NCBI RefSeq assembly: GCF_007750395.1
Contig: NZ_CP036281.1
Coordinates: 2,441,001-2,505,000 of the forward strand
Source of the DNA: Polystyrenella longa
GTDB taxonomy: Bacteria; Planctomycetota; Planctomycetia; Planctomycetales; Planctomycetaceae
DNA length: 64,000 bases
Reading direction: 5' to 3'
Both the position numbers and the translations under genes were made by a program. The notes under the pieces are model-generated. The model was not told the origin of the DNA. It made no database searches and saw only the letters and a program-made list of their open reading frames with translations. Numbering within the stretch: the stretch's first letter is position 1; every line of letters begins with the position of its first letter. Below, one piece after another: positions 53,831 through 63,087 of this stretch.

Positions 53831-56800
53831 ATGAGACCTAACCGCACAGACTCTGCTTCCAGACGACTTCTTTCCTCTCCGTTCTCCCTCTTCGCTCTAA
53901 AAGCCAAACTCGCGGTTTGGTTGACTGCCACACTCTGTTCCGGTGGGTATATCCTGGCTCAAGGCTATCCTGCCGAAGAAGCTGCGGGGAAAATGTGGGT
54001 AACGGACGGATTTGAAGTTCAACTGGTCGCATCGGAACCGCAAGTGCGACAACCTGTGTCGATCGATTTTGATAACAAAGGTCGGCTGTGGGTCATGGAG
54101 TATCTGCAATATCCCAATCCGGCTGGATTGGAACGAGTGAAAGTCGATCGGTATTCACGCACAACGTACGACCGGGTGCCCGAACCCCCTCCTCACGGTC
54201 CACGCGGGGCCGACCGGCTGACGATTCTCGAAGACAAAGACGGCGACGGAATATGTGAATCGGCGAAAGACTTTGTTGACGGTTTGAATCTGGCGACCGG
54301 ATTTACGTTTGGGAATGGGGGCGTTTATGTTCTGCAGACCCCTTACCTGCTCTTCTACCCCGATCGCAACCAGGATGATGTTCCTGATTCCGACCCGGAA
54401 GTCCTGCTGAGTGGGTTTGGAATGGAAGATACGAGCTCTCTGGCGAACTCACTCATGTTTGGGCCGGATGGTTGGTTGTACGGAACACAGGGAACCAACA
54501 TTCAGGCCAACATTCGAGGTGTCCAGTTTGAGCAGGGAGTGTGGCGATATCACCATGCTCGCGATCAGTTTGAACTCTTCTGTGAAGGAGGAGGGAATTC
54601 CTGGGGACTCGATTTTGATGCGGCAGGAAATCTATTTTACAGCACCAATCATGGTGGTTACGTCATGCATCATGGTGTCCAGGGGGCCTACCTGGAGAAA
54701 GCGTTTGCCAAACATGGCGAACTGCACAATCCCTTTGCTTTCGGATATTTCAAACATGTTCCTCATGAAAACTTTCAGGGAGGCCATGTCACCGTGGGAG
54801 GATTGGTCTATCAAGCGGATGCCTTTCCCGCAAAGTATCGTGGTAAATACTTCGGTGCCGATACGCTGGGGCATGGTGTTTATTTCAATGATGTAATAAC
54901 GGATGGCGCGACATTTAAGACCGCGTTTGCGGATAAACTCGTGCTGGCTAACGACACCTGGTGTGCCCCGAGTGATATGACGATGGGCCCCGATGGAACG
55001 TTGTACTTCTGCGACTGGCACGACCAACGTACGGCGCATCCTGACCCGGACGCCGACTGGGATAAGTCGAATGGGCGCATCTACCGCATCAGCCCAGTGG
55101 GGATGAAATCGACCGAGCACCAGAATCCCGCTGAACAATCCAGTGCGGAACTCATCGAGTGGTTGAAAAGCGATAACAGCTGGATGGTTCGCCGTGCGAG
55201 GTTGGAGCTGGCCTCGAGGAAAGATCAAACAGTTGAACCGACATTACTGAGTTGGCTGAAGGAGCCTACCCCGGAGAAATCGACACTGGCGAGAGAAGCA
55301 CTCTGGACCTTGTACAGCATGGATGCGTGGCCACGAATTACGGAAACGGACCCGGAATTGATCAACCGCCTGTTAACTCATTCTGATCCTGTGATTCGGA
55401 CTTGGACGGTGCGGTTTGTCGGGGATCAATATCATTTGGCGAAAACAGAACCGGAAGCGATTACGGCAAGCAAATACTTGCCACAGTTGATATTGCTCGC
55501 TGAGCAGGAAATGGATCCTGTCGTCGTTAGTCAACTGGCCTGTACTGCCAAACGTATTCCCGCAGAGCCCGGTCTTCAGCTTGCGTCTCGTATTGCCAGT
55601 CGAATGAATATCTTGACGGATGCTTACATACCGCTGCTCGTTTGGTGGGCTGTCGAAGAGCATGCGATGGAGGCCCCCGAACTGGCTCTGCAACTCTTCG
55701 CGAGCCCGAAAGCGTGGGAGAATGAATTTGTGCGGACGATTCTGATTGGCCGATTGATGCGTCGGTTCGCGGGTGAAGGAAGTAGTCAAAGTCTCCATGT
55801 CGCCGCTCATCTGTTTAACACGGCACCCGATGCTAAATCGCAACAGCAGTTGTTGGCGGAACTCAACAGCGGTTTGAAGATGCTGGGTAAAGAACAGATT
55901 TCCGGGTTGCCGCTGACAGGTTTCTTTAATCAAGTTGCTGTTGTTAAACAGGAAGAGGCCGAGGCGGTCGCGGTCAAATTGGAATCGCAAGCGACAGAGC
56001 TGTCTCAAACCTTGCAGCGCATTTGGGAGGCGGATCGACGCAACCCCCTGCTGCTGGAAATTCTCATTCGATTAAGTAGCGACGAAGCCTTGCAACAGGC
56101 GCTGCAGTTGGCCACTAATCAATCTTTATCCGTCGAAGATCGAATTGCCGCCTTAACCGTACTGGAGCAAGTTGGTGATGAACGCGTGACAGCACCCTTA
56201 CTAAACCTGATTCAGTCGGGAGAACCTGAACCAGTCGCTTTAAAAATGCTGGACGTATTAGCACGTCACTATAGCGAGGAGGTTGGGGATAAGCTTCTCA
56301 CGCTATATCAGGAGGGCGACCCGAACTTGAAACCGAGCGTGCTTACCATCTTGATTGCCCATCCGGAGACAACGCTTTCCCTGTTGCGATTGGTTGATCA
56401 ACAAGAATTGCCTGATTCCCTCCTCACAACGGAGCAATTAAGGCAGCTCGCTTTGCACAACATGAGCGATATCGATGACCTGGTTCGCAAACATTGGGGA
56501 AGTATTCAGGCGGGAACAGCGGAAGAGAAGCTGGCCGAGATTCGTCGAATCATGAACGATCTTCGCGCTGCCGAGGGGAATCCCGAACAGGGGAAAACAA
56601 TATACAAAAAGATCTGTGCGAACTGCCATAAGCTGTTCGGTGAAGGCAACGTAGTTGGACCCGATCTGACTCGGGCAAACCGGCATGATCAGCTCTTTCT
56701 GCTGACGAGCATCATTGATCCCAGTGTGCAGATTCGTAAAGAATACTTGCGATACGTTCTGGTGACGACGGGAGGTCGGTTGGCCGTCGGTTTATTAGTC

Positions 56801-56992
56801 GAGGAAACCGATTCTCAAATCACCTTGCTCGACGAGAAAAATCAGAAAATTGTTATTCCAGCCGAGGAAGTCGATGAATTGACCGCATCAAATATCTCCT
56901 TGATGCCTGAAAACCTGCTGAAACCTCTCAGTCCTCAGGAGCTTCGCGACCTGTACGCCTACCTGCAAAGTAAACCGGAGCCGCAACCATGA
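53831..56992 (+). CDS. PVC-type heme-binding CxxCH protein (membrane-bound dehydrogenase-like)
   Basis: About 1053 residues from ATG 53831 (a TTG at 53786 would add 15). An N-terminal hydrophobic stretch exports it. A large propeller-like domain carries VSIDFDNKGRLWVMEYLQYP, LTILEDKDGDGICESAKDF, SNGRIYRISP. The middle (~450-880) is HEAT-type helical repeat. The C-terminus carries a c-type heme motif C929ANCH, with GPDLTRANRHDQLFLL after it. This architecture is almost exclusive to the PVC superphylum. Function unproven. It overlaps the deacetylase start by 4 bp. Confidence 0.95.
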   Translation: MRPNRTDSASRRLLSSPFSLFALKAKLAVWLTATLCSGGYILAQGYPAEEAAGKMWVTDGFEVQLVASEPQVRQPVSIDFDNKGRLWVMEYLQYPNPAGLERVKVDRYSRTTYDRVPEPPPHGPRGADRLTILEDKDGDGICESAKDFVDGLNLATGFTFGNGGVYVLQTPYLLFYPDRNQDDVPDSDPEVLLSGFGMEDTSSLANSLMFGPDGWLYGTQGTNIQANIRGVQFEQGVWRYHHARDQFELFCEGGGNSWGLDFDAAGNLFYSTNHGGYVMHHGVQGAYLEKAFAKHGELHNPFAFGYFKHVPHENFQGGHVTVGGLVYQADAFPAKYRGKYFGADTLGHGVYFNDVITDGATFKTAFADKLVLANDTWCAPSDMTMGPDGTLYFCDWHDQRTAHPDPDADWDKSNGRIYRISPVGMKSTEHQNPAEQSSAELIEWLKSDNSWMVRRARLELASRKDQTVEPTLLSWLKEPTPEKSTLAREALWTLYSMDAWPRITETDPELINRLLTHSDPVIRTWTVRFVGDQYHLAKTEPEAITASKYLPQLILLAEQEMDPVVVSQLACTAKRIPAEPGLQLASRIASRMNILTDAYIPLLVWWAVEEHAMEAPELALQLFASPKAWENEFVRTILIGRLMRRFAGEGSSQSLHVAAHLFNTAPDAKSQQQLLAELNSGLKMLGKEQISGLPLTGFFNQVAVVKQEEAEAVAVKLESQATELSQTLQRIWEADRRNPLLLEILIRLSSDEALQQALQLATNQSLSVEDRIAALTVLEQVGDERVTAPLLNLIQSGEPEPVALKMLDVLARHYSEEVGDKLLTLYQEGDPNLKPSVLTILIAHPETTLSLLRLVDQQELPDSLLTTEQLRQLALHNMSDIDDLVRKHWGSIQAGTAEEKLAEIRRIMNDLRAAEGNPEQGKTIYKKICANCHKLFGEGNVVGPDLTRANRHDQLFLLTSIIDPSVQIRKEYLRYVLVTTGGRLAVGLLVEETDSQITLLDEKNQKIVIPAEEVDELTASNISLMPENLLKPLSPQELRDLYAYLQSKPEPQP

Positions 56993-57996
56993 ATTCTCCC
57001 CTGTCCCGTCGCCTGTTTCTGGAGCAAAGTGGCTTAGCGCTGATGGTGGCAGGCGGTTTGTCGGCATTTTCTCGACCGCTAGCTGCCGCAGAATCTCCCG
57101 CGAAAAAAGCACAGATTGCCATTACGCTCGATCTTGAAATGAGCCGGATGTATCCGACTCGCGACGAGATGGAGTGGGATTTTCAGAAAGGCAACCTGAA
57201 CGACGAAACCAAAGCCTATTCGTTGAAGGCGGCGCAAATCGCCAGTGAGTCAGGCGGATTAATTCACTATTTCTGTGTAGGTCGCGTGCTGGAACAGGAG
57301 AATATCGATTGGCTGAAAGAAATTCACGAACTCGGTCACCCGATTGGAAATCACACTTACGATCATGTGTATGTTCTGGCCAAAAAACCGGAAGAGACGC
57401 AGTTCCGATTCCAACGATCTCCCTGGTTGATCGAAGGCATGACGACCGAGCAGATTATTCGCACGAACATCCGCAAAACGACTTTGGCAATGGAGCAGCG
57501 ATTGGGATTCAAACCGAACGGCTTTCGAACTCCGGGTGGCTTTTATACGGGGTTGGAAGGTCGGGAAGACATCCAGCAGATGTTACTGGATGAAGGATTT
57601 TCCTGGGTGAGCAGCAAGTATCCCAGTACCAAGAGTTATAACCCCGCTGACATGCCGAAGCAGGATATCTTCGACGAATTGATCGCCACACAGGAAGCGG
57701 CACAACCGTTTGTTTATCCGACAGGTCTCATTGAAATTCCAATGAGTCCCACGGGGGATGTCGGAGCCTTTCGTAGCGGTTTCTGGAACCGCGACGCCTT
57801 CCTTGAGTACGTCGAACTCGCCGTCAATTGGGCGATAGAGAATCAGGCCGTATTCGATTTTCTGGCCCATCCGTCGATCATGTATGTCGAGGACCCGAAC
57901 TTTGAAACGATCAAGCTGATTTGTGATCTGGTAAATAATTCAAATGGAAAAGCGGAGATCGTGTCGTTGTCGACCATTGCAGAGCGGGTGCAGTAA
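56989..57996 (+). CDS. Exported polysaccharide deacetylase (NodB fold)
   Basis: 335 residues with a Tat-like leader (LSRRLFLEQSGLALMVAGGL). NodB motifs: first-block acid as ITLDLEM, metal His pair in GNHTYDHVY, motif 3 FRTPGGFY, and HPSIMYV near the end. Removes N- or O-acetyl groups from polysaccharide. Its ATG overlaps the stop of the heme protein (ATGA), so the two are translationally coupled. Confidence 0.9.
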   Translation: MNSPLSRRLFLEQSGLALMVAGGLSAFSRPLAAAESPAKKAQIAITLDLEMSRMYPTRDEMEWDFQKGNLNDETKAYSLKAAQIASESGGLIHYFCVGRVLEQENIDWLKEIHELGHPIGNHTYDHVYVLAKKPEETQFRFQRSPWLIEGMTTEQIIRTNIRKTTLAMEQRLGFKPNGFRTPGGFYTGLEGREDIQQMLLDEGFSWVSSKYPSTKSYNPADMPKQDIFDELIATQEAAQPFVYPTGLIEIPMSPTGDVGAFRSGFWNRDAFLEYVELAVNWAIENQAVFDFLAHPSIMYVEDPNFETIKLICDLVNNSNGKAEIVSLSTIAERVQ

Positions 57997-58324
57997 CTGT
58001 TAATCCTGCTTTAAAAAATGCCCCGCTAAAAATACGACCAGGGAGTCACAAAGGGCATTCCCTGCGCGTCTCCCTGATCGATCACATCCAACTCAACTCT
58101 GTAACAACTCAACTCAACTGGGTGTTACCGACTCTGGATATAGAACCCCTGCTCCATTCGCGTTGTGCATGGGGCACTTTGCAAATGAAACAGGGGCCTC
58201 CTCAGCTGTTTGGATTGTCTTCCTCAATGCCCCAAGTATTGCGGAAAGCGATGGATACATCCAATGCATTTATGTACTATATTCTATGCGTCTTGTGCAT
58301 GATGAATTGGAAAGAGATAACTCG
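57997..58324. other. Intergenic before LysR gene
   Basis: 328 bp. It contains a weak inverted repeat CAGGGAG/CTCCCTG (58039-58045, 58070-58076) without a T-run and short ACTCAAC tandem bases near 58086-58115. No gene. Confidence 0.5.
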
Positions 58325-59212
58325 ATGGAAATTGATCAGTTAAGGTATTTTCTGAAAGTCGCTGAGCGGGGAAGTTTTACTCGTGCGGCGGAAGAATTGC
58401 TGGTTTCACAGCCCGCGCTCAGTCGCTCCATTCAAAAACTGGAAGAAGAACTGGGGCAGCCTGTCTTTGAACGGAAGACCCGCTCCGTCTCGCTCACGGA
58501 GGCGGGGACGCTCTTACAATCCCGCGCTCAGCAGATGTTGCAGATCATGGAAGATACGAAGGCTGAAATCTGTGACGACGGAAATTCGGGCCGTATTCGT
58601 CTGGGAGTCATTCCGACGATCGCCCCCTTCTTGTTGCCCGACTTACTACAGAAGTTTGCGACGGAATATCCCAAATCGATGCTGACAGTTCAGGAAGAAA
58701 CGACCGAGAAACTGCTCAAGAGTTGTCAGCAGGGAGAAATCGATCTGGGGATTCTCGCGCTGCCTGTGCCCGCCAAGTATCTGGAGATCGAAGAACTGTT
58801 CGAAGAGGAACTCTTCCTCGTTCTGCCTCCCGATCATCCATTGGTTGATAAAAAACAAATCAAATTAAGCGATGTAGAACCGTATCCTTTCGTGCTGTTG
58901 GACGAAGCTCACTGCCTTTCGGATAACATCATGTCGTTTTGTCGCCAGAAATCGATTCACCCCGTCGCGTTGGAACGAACGAGTCAACTGGCGACCGTAC
59001 AGGAACTGGTCGCGCTTCGTCACGGCGTTTCGATGGTGCCGGCGATGGCTCGTGTATTAGACAAGACCGACCGCCGGGTTTATCGATCGCTGACCGGTAG
59101 CAAACCGACTCGCAAGATTGCCGTCGTCTGGAACCCGTACCGATTCCAGAGTCGGTTGATTCAGGTTTTTCGCGAACATCTGAAACAGTACGCCAAAAAG
59201 GGAGCCAAATAG
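58325..59212 (+). CDS. LysR family transcriptional regulator
   Basis: 295 residues from [20 protein letters not shown]; the 54-codon upstream extension is not protein-like. Winged helix-turn-helix at ~1-60 ([40 protein letters not shown]), then a LysR substrate-binding domain ([19 protein letters not shown]). It resembles OxyR/CynR-type members. The next gene, an exported hydrolase, starts 67 bp downstream on the same strand and could be its target. Confidence 0.93.
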   Translation: MEIDQLRYFLKVAERGSFTRAAEELLVSQPALSRSIQKLEEELGQPVFERKTRSVSLTEAGTLLQSRAQQMLQIMEDTKAEICDDGNSGRIRLGVIPTIAPFLLPDLLQKFATEYPKSMLTVQEETTEKLLKSCQQGEIDLGILALPVPAKYLEIEELFEEELFLVLPPDHPLVDKKQIKLSDVEPYPFVLLDEAHCLSDNIMSFCRQKSIHPVALERTSQLATVQELVALRHGVSMVPAMARVLDKTDRRVYRSLTGSKPTRKIAVVWNPYRFQSRLIQVFREHLKQYAKKGAK

Positions 59213-59279
59213 AAACCAGAGGGGGTACAATCGAGGTCCGTTTTCTACTGTTTTGCCGTTAGTGAAAAGGAAATCTGAG

Positions 59280-60371
59280 ATGACGTCTCACCGAAGTATC
59301 TATTTTTGCCTGCTCCTCCTCACTTTGGTTTCTCCTTCTTTCGCTGAAGAGAAATCATCGGACGTACGCACTTATCAGAATAAGTTGACGTTGCTCGAAA
59401 ATCCGGAACCTCTGCTGAACGACTATCCCGAGTTCATCGCGCCCGTGAAAGAGTTAAACCGGTACCAAGCACCTCTGCTGGTGAATGATCCAGGAGCTGA
59501 TCTCAGTGTGCGTGCCTGGCGGTTCTCTTATAACGCTCGCGGTATCATCGAAGTTCCCAACAACATTCGTTTGGATCAAACGGCAGTCATCATGGTGCAC
59601 CCCTGGGGGATTGATGACGGTCAGGGTTGGACCACTCCCGAACCTGCTGGCGTAGCCGATTTCTGTACACCCGAAAAAAATCATCTCGCCGCCCGGCATA
59701 CTCGAGAAGTGATTAATCCCTTCCTGAAACGAATGCGGGGCAAAGCGGGATTCATCATGTATAGCATTATTGGTGACGTCGATCCTCTTCGGAAAAAGAT
59801 GTACCGAACGTTTGATGAAAACCCGACGAAAGAAGAACGGGAAGTCGCCCGGGCCGCCGTTCTGAAAAAGCTGGCGGAATTCAAATATGAAGGGGAGCTA
59901 ATTCCTCAAGAGATTACTCTGTCCTCAGAGACACCCGTGATTGATTACTTCAAACAATTCCCCGGTATCGATTCCGGTCCCCGGTATAACGGTGCAGGTT
60001 TCTGGGAACTACCCGTCCCGGTGACGAGCGATGTCACCGTCGAGCATGACGATGTCTTGATCTTTGACCGCGAAGGTTACAAACCGCTGAAGGAATTCCT
60101 CAAAGCGAATGGTATCCGGCACATTCTGCTGACCGGTTACGCCACGGATATGTGCTTTTGCAAAACGACCGCCGGTTACGAAAATCTGTCGCGAGATTTC
60201 AATGTCTTCCTGGTAGGTGATGCCAGTCTGGCCACCTTCCCCGCCAACGATACTCCCCGGCATGCCACTAATGCCCACATTTCTTATGCAGCCCTCAATC
60301 AACTCGTAACGCAGGTCTCCTGGATCAAAGAGATCGACAGCGGCGTTGAACCGAAGGTGAGCCAGAAGTAA
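59280..60371 (+). CDS. Exported isochorismatase-like cysteine hydrolase
   Basis: 363 residues from MTSHRSIYFCLLLLTLVSPS (signal peptide, cleavage near SFAEE). Cysteine-hydrolase fold of isochorismatase type: VIMVHPWGIDDGQGW, VEHDDVLIFDREGYKPLKEF, and the nucleophile region LLTGYATDMCFCKTTAGY followed by FLVGDASLATFP. Export is unusual, since most relatives are cytoplasmic amidases. Substrate unknown. Confidence 0.85.
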   Translation: MTSHRSIYFCLLLLTLVSPSFAEEKSSDVRTYQNKLTLLENPEPLLNDYPEFIAPVKELNRYQAPLLVNDPGADLSVRAWRFSYNARGIIEVPNNIRLDQTAVIMVHPWGIDDGQGWTTPEPAGVADFCTPEKNHLAARHTREVINPFLKRMRGKAGFIMYSIIGDVDPLRKKMYRTFDENPTKEEREVARAAVLKKLAEFKYEGELIPQEITLSSETPVIDYFKQFPGIDSGPRYNGAGFWELPVPVTSDVTVEHDDVLIFDREGYKPLKEFLKANGIRHILLTGYATDMCFCKTTAGYENLSRDFNVFLVGDASLATFPANDTPRHATNAHISYAALNQLVTQVSWIKEIDSGVEPKVSQK

Positions 60372-60398
60372 AGCTGGTCGTTACGAATAAAGTACAGA

Positions 60399-60473
60399 GG
60401 GTGGTCCAGACAATCGCGCCAGCGTTGTCTGGGTTGCGCAGCAACACTAATCGCTGATCATTCAGTAAACTCA
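60399..60473 (+). repeat. Structured repeat element, plus copy
   Basis: A ~75-bp unit with two hairpins: CCAGACAA pairs TTGTCTGG around T-CGC-gcca-GCG, then GTTGC-gca-GCAAC. It is the inverted partner of 60490-60567. Covarying stems support real structure. Confidence 0.7.
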
Positions 60474-60489
60474 AAACGCTCCCTCGACC

Positions 60490-60567
60490 AACTCATATGA
60501 GATTACGTTCAGCGCTTAGGTGTGCCTTCGGCACCCAGACAACACTACGTGATTGTCTGGGCCACCC
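60490..60567 (-). repeat. Structured repeat element, minus copy
   Basis: Reverse complement reads the same plan: CCAGACAA/TTGTCTGG around T-CAC-gta-GTG, then GTGCC-gaa-GGCAC. Pair positions change but stay complementary relative to the plus copy. The pair lies between the hydrolase stop and the SDR stop. Confidence 0.7.
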
Positions 60568-60581
60568 GATTAGCCATTTGC

Positions 60582-61331
60582 TTACAACAGTGCGCCACCG
60601 TCGACGACGTGCAATTGGCCTGTTGTTAAGGTCGTACCGATGGCCAGATGCAGGACGGCGTCGGCGATGTCGGAAGGTTTGGCCGGGCGTGGAATGGGGT
60701 AATTCGCGGCAAGGCCTTGCAGGGCATCTTCGGTCATGACAGAGCGGAGCCAGCGGCTTTCAATGGGACCGGGGCAGACGGCGTTGACCCTAATCTCGGG
60801 AGCCAAGGTCAGGGCCATCGATTTCGTAAGAGTGTTGAGTGCCCCTTTACTCGCACAATACGCTATGCTGGAACCTCGACCGCAGATACCGGCGATGGAA
60901 CTGACATTCACAATCGCCCCCTGCTCCGACTGTTTGAGCAATGGTGCCGCCGCTTTCATACAGAAGAAAGGTCCCTTAAGGTTGACTGCCAGGATCGAGT
61001 CCCAGACATCTTCTGTTAACGCCTCGAGATCCTTATGTTCAATGAATTCCGTCTTCGCCGCGTTGTTCACTAACACGTCGAGCCGCCCGCACTCTTTTTC
61101 AATCCGGGCGATCATCTCTTTAACGGCCTGTTCGTCGCTGACATCGGCCTGCATGACCCACGCTTTTTGTCCTGCCTCCTCGACAAGCTTCTGCGTTTCG
61201 GACGCTTCCGTTTCGCTCCGCGAGTAATTGATGATGACATCAAACCCGACCTCCGCAAATTGAACGGCACAGGCACGCCCGACGCCCGTAGCGGCTCCGG
61301 TAATGAGGACGGTTGGATTGGTGGGATTCAT
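60582..61331 (-). CDS. SDR family oxidoreductase (FabG-like)
   Basis: 249 residues, classical SDR length. TGAATGVGRACA (TGxxxGxG), DVLVNNAAKTEF, the catalytic Ser in NVSSIAG and the Tyr-Lys in YCASKGALNTL, ending with HVVDGGALL. Uses NAD(P)H on a ketone or alcohol; 3-oxoacyl-ACP reductase is one possibility, but it is 50 kb from the fatty-acid cluster. Monocistronic. Confidence 0.9.
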   Translation of the reverse strand: MNPTNPTVLITGAATGVGRACAVQFAEVGFDVIINYSRSETEASETQKLVEEAGQKAWVMQADVSDEQAVKEMIARIEKECGRLDVLVNNAAKTEFIEHKDLEALTEDVWDSILAVNLKGPFFCMKAAAPLLKQSEQGAIVNVSSIAGICGRGSSIAYCASKGALNTLTKSMALTLAPEIRVNAVCPGPIESRWLRSVMTEDALQGLAANYPIPRPAKPSDIADAVLHLAIGTTLTTGQLHVVDGGALL

Positions 61332-61393
61332 AGTGGATTTAATCTTAAAAGTGTGATTACAATGCGGGGGACAATTATGAAGGTGTGAGGGTT

Positions 61394-62188
61394 ATGAAAA
61401 TTCGAAAAGCTAGGTCGATCTCAAAAGCATTTGATATTGCGTCATATATTCTTTCTAAATGGCACTATACGTCACCATATTTCTGGTTTCGCGGAGTCAA
61501 TAACAGGAATCTTAAGTTAGTTCCTGGTGCTTACTGGCGAAAGAAGTATGACGAGTATGCACCCTTGGTTTCGTTTGCTCAAGAATCAAGCTCATTTAAA
61601 TCTGATTATTCAGACGTAAAGAGTTGGGATTTTTACTACTTTGCTCAACATAATGGGATACCGACACGTCTATTAGACTGGACTGAAAGTTTTTCCTCAG
61701 CTCTTTTTTTTGCGTTAGAGACGCCGAAAAGTAACGCCGTTCCATGCGTTTGGATCATGGATCCCTGTTCGTATAACGAAGCAATAATGAATTGGTATGG
61801 GATTTTTGCCCCGGAGAACTACGAAGAAGCTGATATTTGGTTGCCTCATTTAGTTAAGGGCCCGCAAGCATTAGTAAAGCAAGACCTTGACGGGTGGGTT
61901 TATAACAATCTCCATCCGGTTGCGATCTATCCTAAGAGGTCCAATCCGCGTATATCGAACCAGCAAGGTTATTTCACTGTTCATGGTAGCGATCGACGTA
62001 GTCTGGATGAGATTCTCTCTTCTCTTGGTCATTCATCTGGCGACGTCTTCGCAAGAATTGATTTAGAGGGAATTGATCGAAAAAAAGCACTTGAGCAACT
62101 TTCGCTGTTGGGAGTTCGTAGAAGTGCAATTTTCCCTGATATAACTAATTTAGTCGCCCAGCTGAAAGAGTATTACGAGTGGAAGTGA
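61394..62188 (+). CDS. FRG-domain protein
   Basis: 264 residues from ATG 61394 (a GTG three codons earlier is also possible). The FRG domain is complete: FWFRGVNNRNLKLVPGAYWR at the start and the family core YFAQHNGIPTRLLDWTESFS followed by SALFFALETPK. The C-terminus (DVFARIDLEGIDRKKALEQL, GVRRSAIFPDITNLVAQL) is also typical. The DNA is clearly AT-richer than its flanks. FRG proteins are widespread in bacteria and phages with no settled role. Suggests horizontal transfer. Confidence 0.88.
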   Translation: MKIRKARSISKAFDIASYILSKWHYTSPYFWFRGVNNRNLKLVPGAYWRKKYDEYAPLVSFAQESSSFKSDYSDVKSWDFYYFAQHNGIPTRLLDWTESFSSALFFALETPKSNAVPCVWIMDPCSYNEAIMNWYGIFAPENYEEADIWLPHLVKGPQALVKQDLDGWVYNNLHPVAIYPKRSNPRISNQQGYFTVHGSDRRSLDEILSSLGHSSGDVFARIDLEGIDRKKALEQLSLLGVRRSAIFPDITNLVAQLKEYYEWK

Positions 62189-62331
62189 CGAAAACGAATA
62201 GTCAAATGTTATCCATGCATAGTAGAACTGCTCACTTGCCCCTGCCCCCCTTTCCGGGTTATCCTCTCTAATATCAGTGGTTTTCGAATTTAAATACTTT
62301 CACACCTGAATTTTCACCCGGGAGATTGCTC

Positions 62332-62991
62332 ATGCGGAGATTGGTTGGTTTTGGTTGTCTGGCGTTGGTTGTGGCCTGTTCGGTTAGCTCCGTGATGGCG
62401 GGCGAGGCGGTTTCGCTGTTTGATGGAGAGACCCTCAAGGGGTGGACTCAGAAAAATGGCACGGCGACCTACCGGGTTGAAGAGGGGACCATCGTTGGTA
62501 AAACAAATGAAGGGAGCCCGAATTCGTTTCTCTGCAGCGATAAACTCTACGGCGATTTCGAACTCGAATTTGACGTTAAAGTAGCTGACGAACTGAACTC
62601 GGGTGTGCAGATTCGGTCACAAACTAAAGATGGCACCAACGAAGGCCGGGTGAATGGTCCTCAGGTTGAAATTGAAGCGAGCGGTGCTAACGGAGCCGAA
62701 GCGGGTTACATTTATGGGGAATCGACTGGCCGTGGCTGGTTGACTCCGGAAGATAAACTGATCCCACACAAACACTTCAAAGATGGCGAGTGGAACCATT
62801 ACAAAGTCGTGGCCAAAGGGCCACGCATTCAAACTTGGATTAACGGCCACATGGTCGCTGACTTGACCGACGAAGCGATTTACGAATCGCACCCCAAAGG
62901 ATTCCTCGGTTTGCAGGTCCATGGTATCGGCAAAGGTAAAGGACCTTACGAGGTCTCCTGGAAAAACATCACCATCAAAGAACTTGACTAA
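62332..62991 (+). CDS. Exported DUF1080 (3-keto-disaccharide hydrolase-like) protein
   Basis: 219 residues from ATG 62332 with GGGAG ~8 nt upstream; a TTG 2 codons earlier is possible. Signal peptide RRLVGFGCLALVVACSVSSV. DUF1080 landmarks SLFDGETLKGWTQKNGTATY, LYGDFELEFDVKVADELNSG, GWLTPEDKLIPHKHFKDGEW and FLGLQVHG. Family is a concanavalin-like beta-sandwich acting on disaccharide derivatives. Strong terminator follows. Confidence 0.93.
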   Translation: MRRLVGFGCLALVVACSVSSVMAGEAVSLFDGETLKGWTQKNGTATYRVEEGTIVGKTNEGSPNSFLCSDKLYGDFELEFDVKVADELNSGVQIRSQTKDGTNEGRVNGPQVEIEASGANGAEAGYIYGESTGRGWLTPEDKLIPHKHFKDGEWNHYKVVAKGPRIQTWINGHMVADLTDEAIYESHPKGFLGLQVHGIGKGKGPYEVSWKNITIKELD

Positions 62992-63022
62992 TATTGTTGA
63001 TGTCGCTTTGACTGAAAAACGA

Positions 63023-63057
63023 AAAGAGCTCAGGTACAATACCTGGGCTCTTTTTTT
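63023..63057 (+). terminator. Rho-independent terminator after DUF1080
   Basis: 13-bp stem with one G-T pair (63023-63035 with 63041-63053), 5-nt loop, then seven T. Confidence 0.9.
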
Positions 63058-63087
63058 ATCGCGATGGATTTTAATGATGGAACTGAT

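Noticed and set aside
58163-58324. 54-codon extension of the LysR protein
   Set aside because: The LysR winged-helix start MEIDQLRYF is at the chosen ATG and the extension is not conserved-looking.
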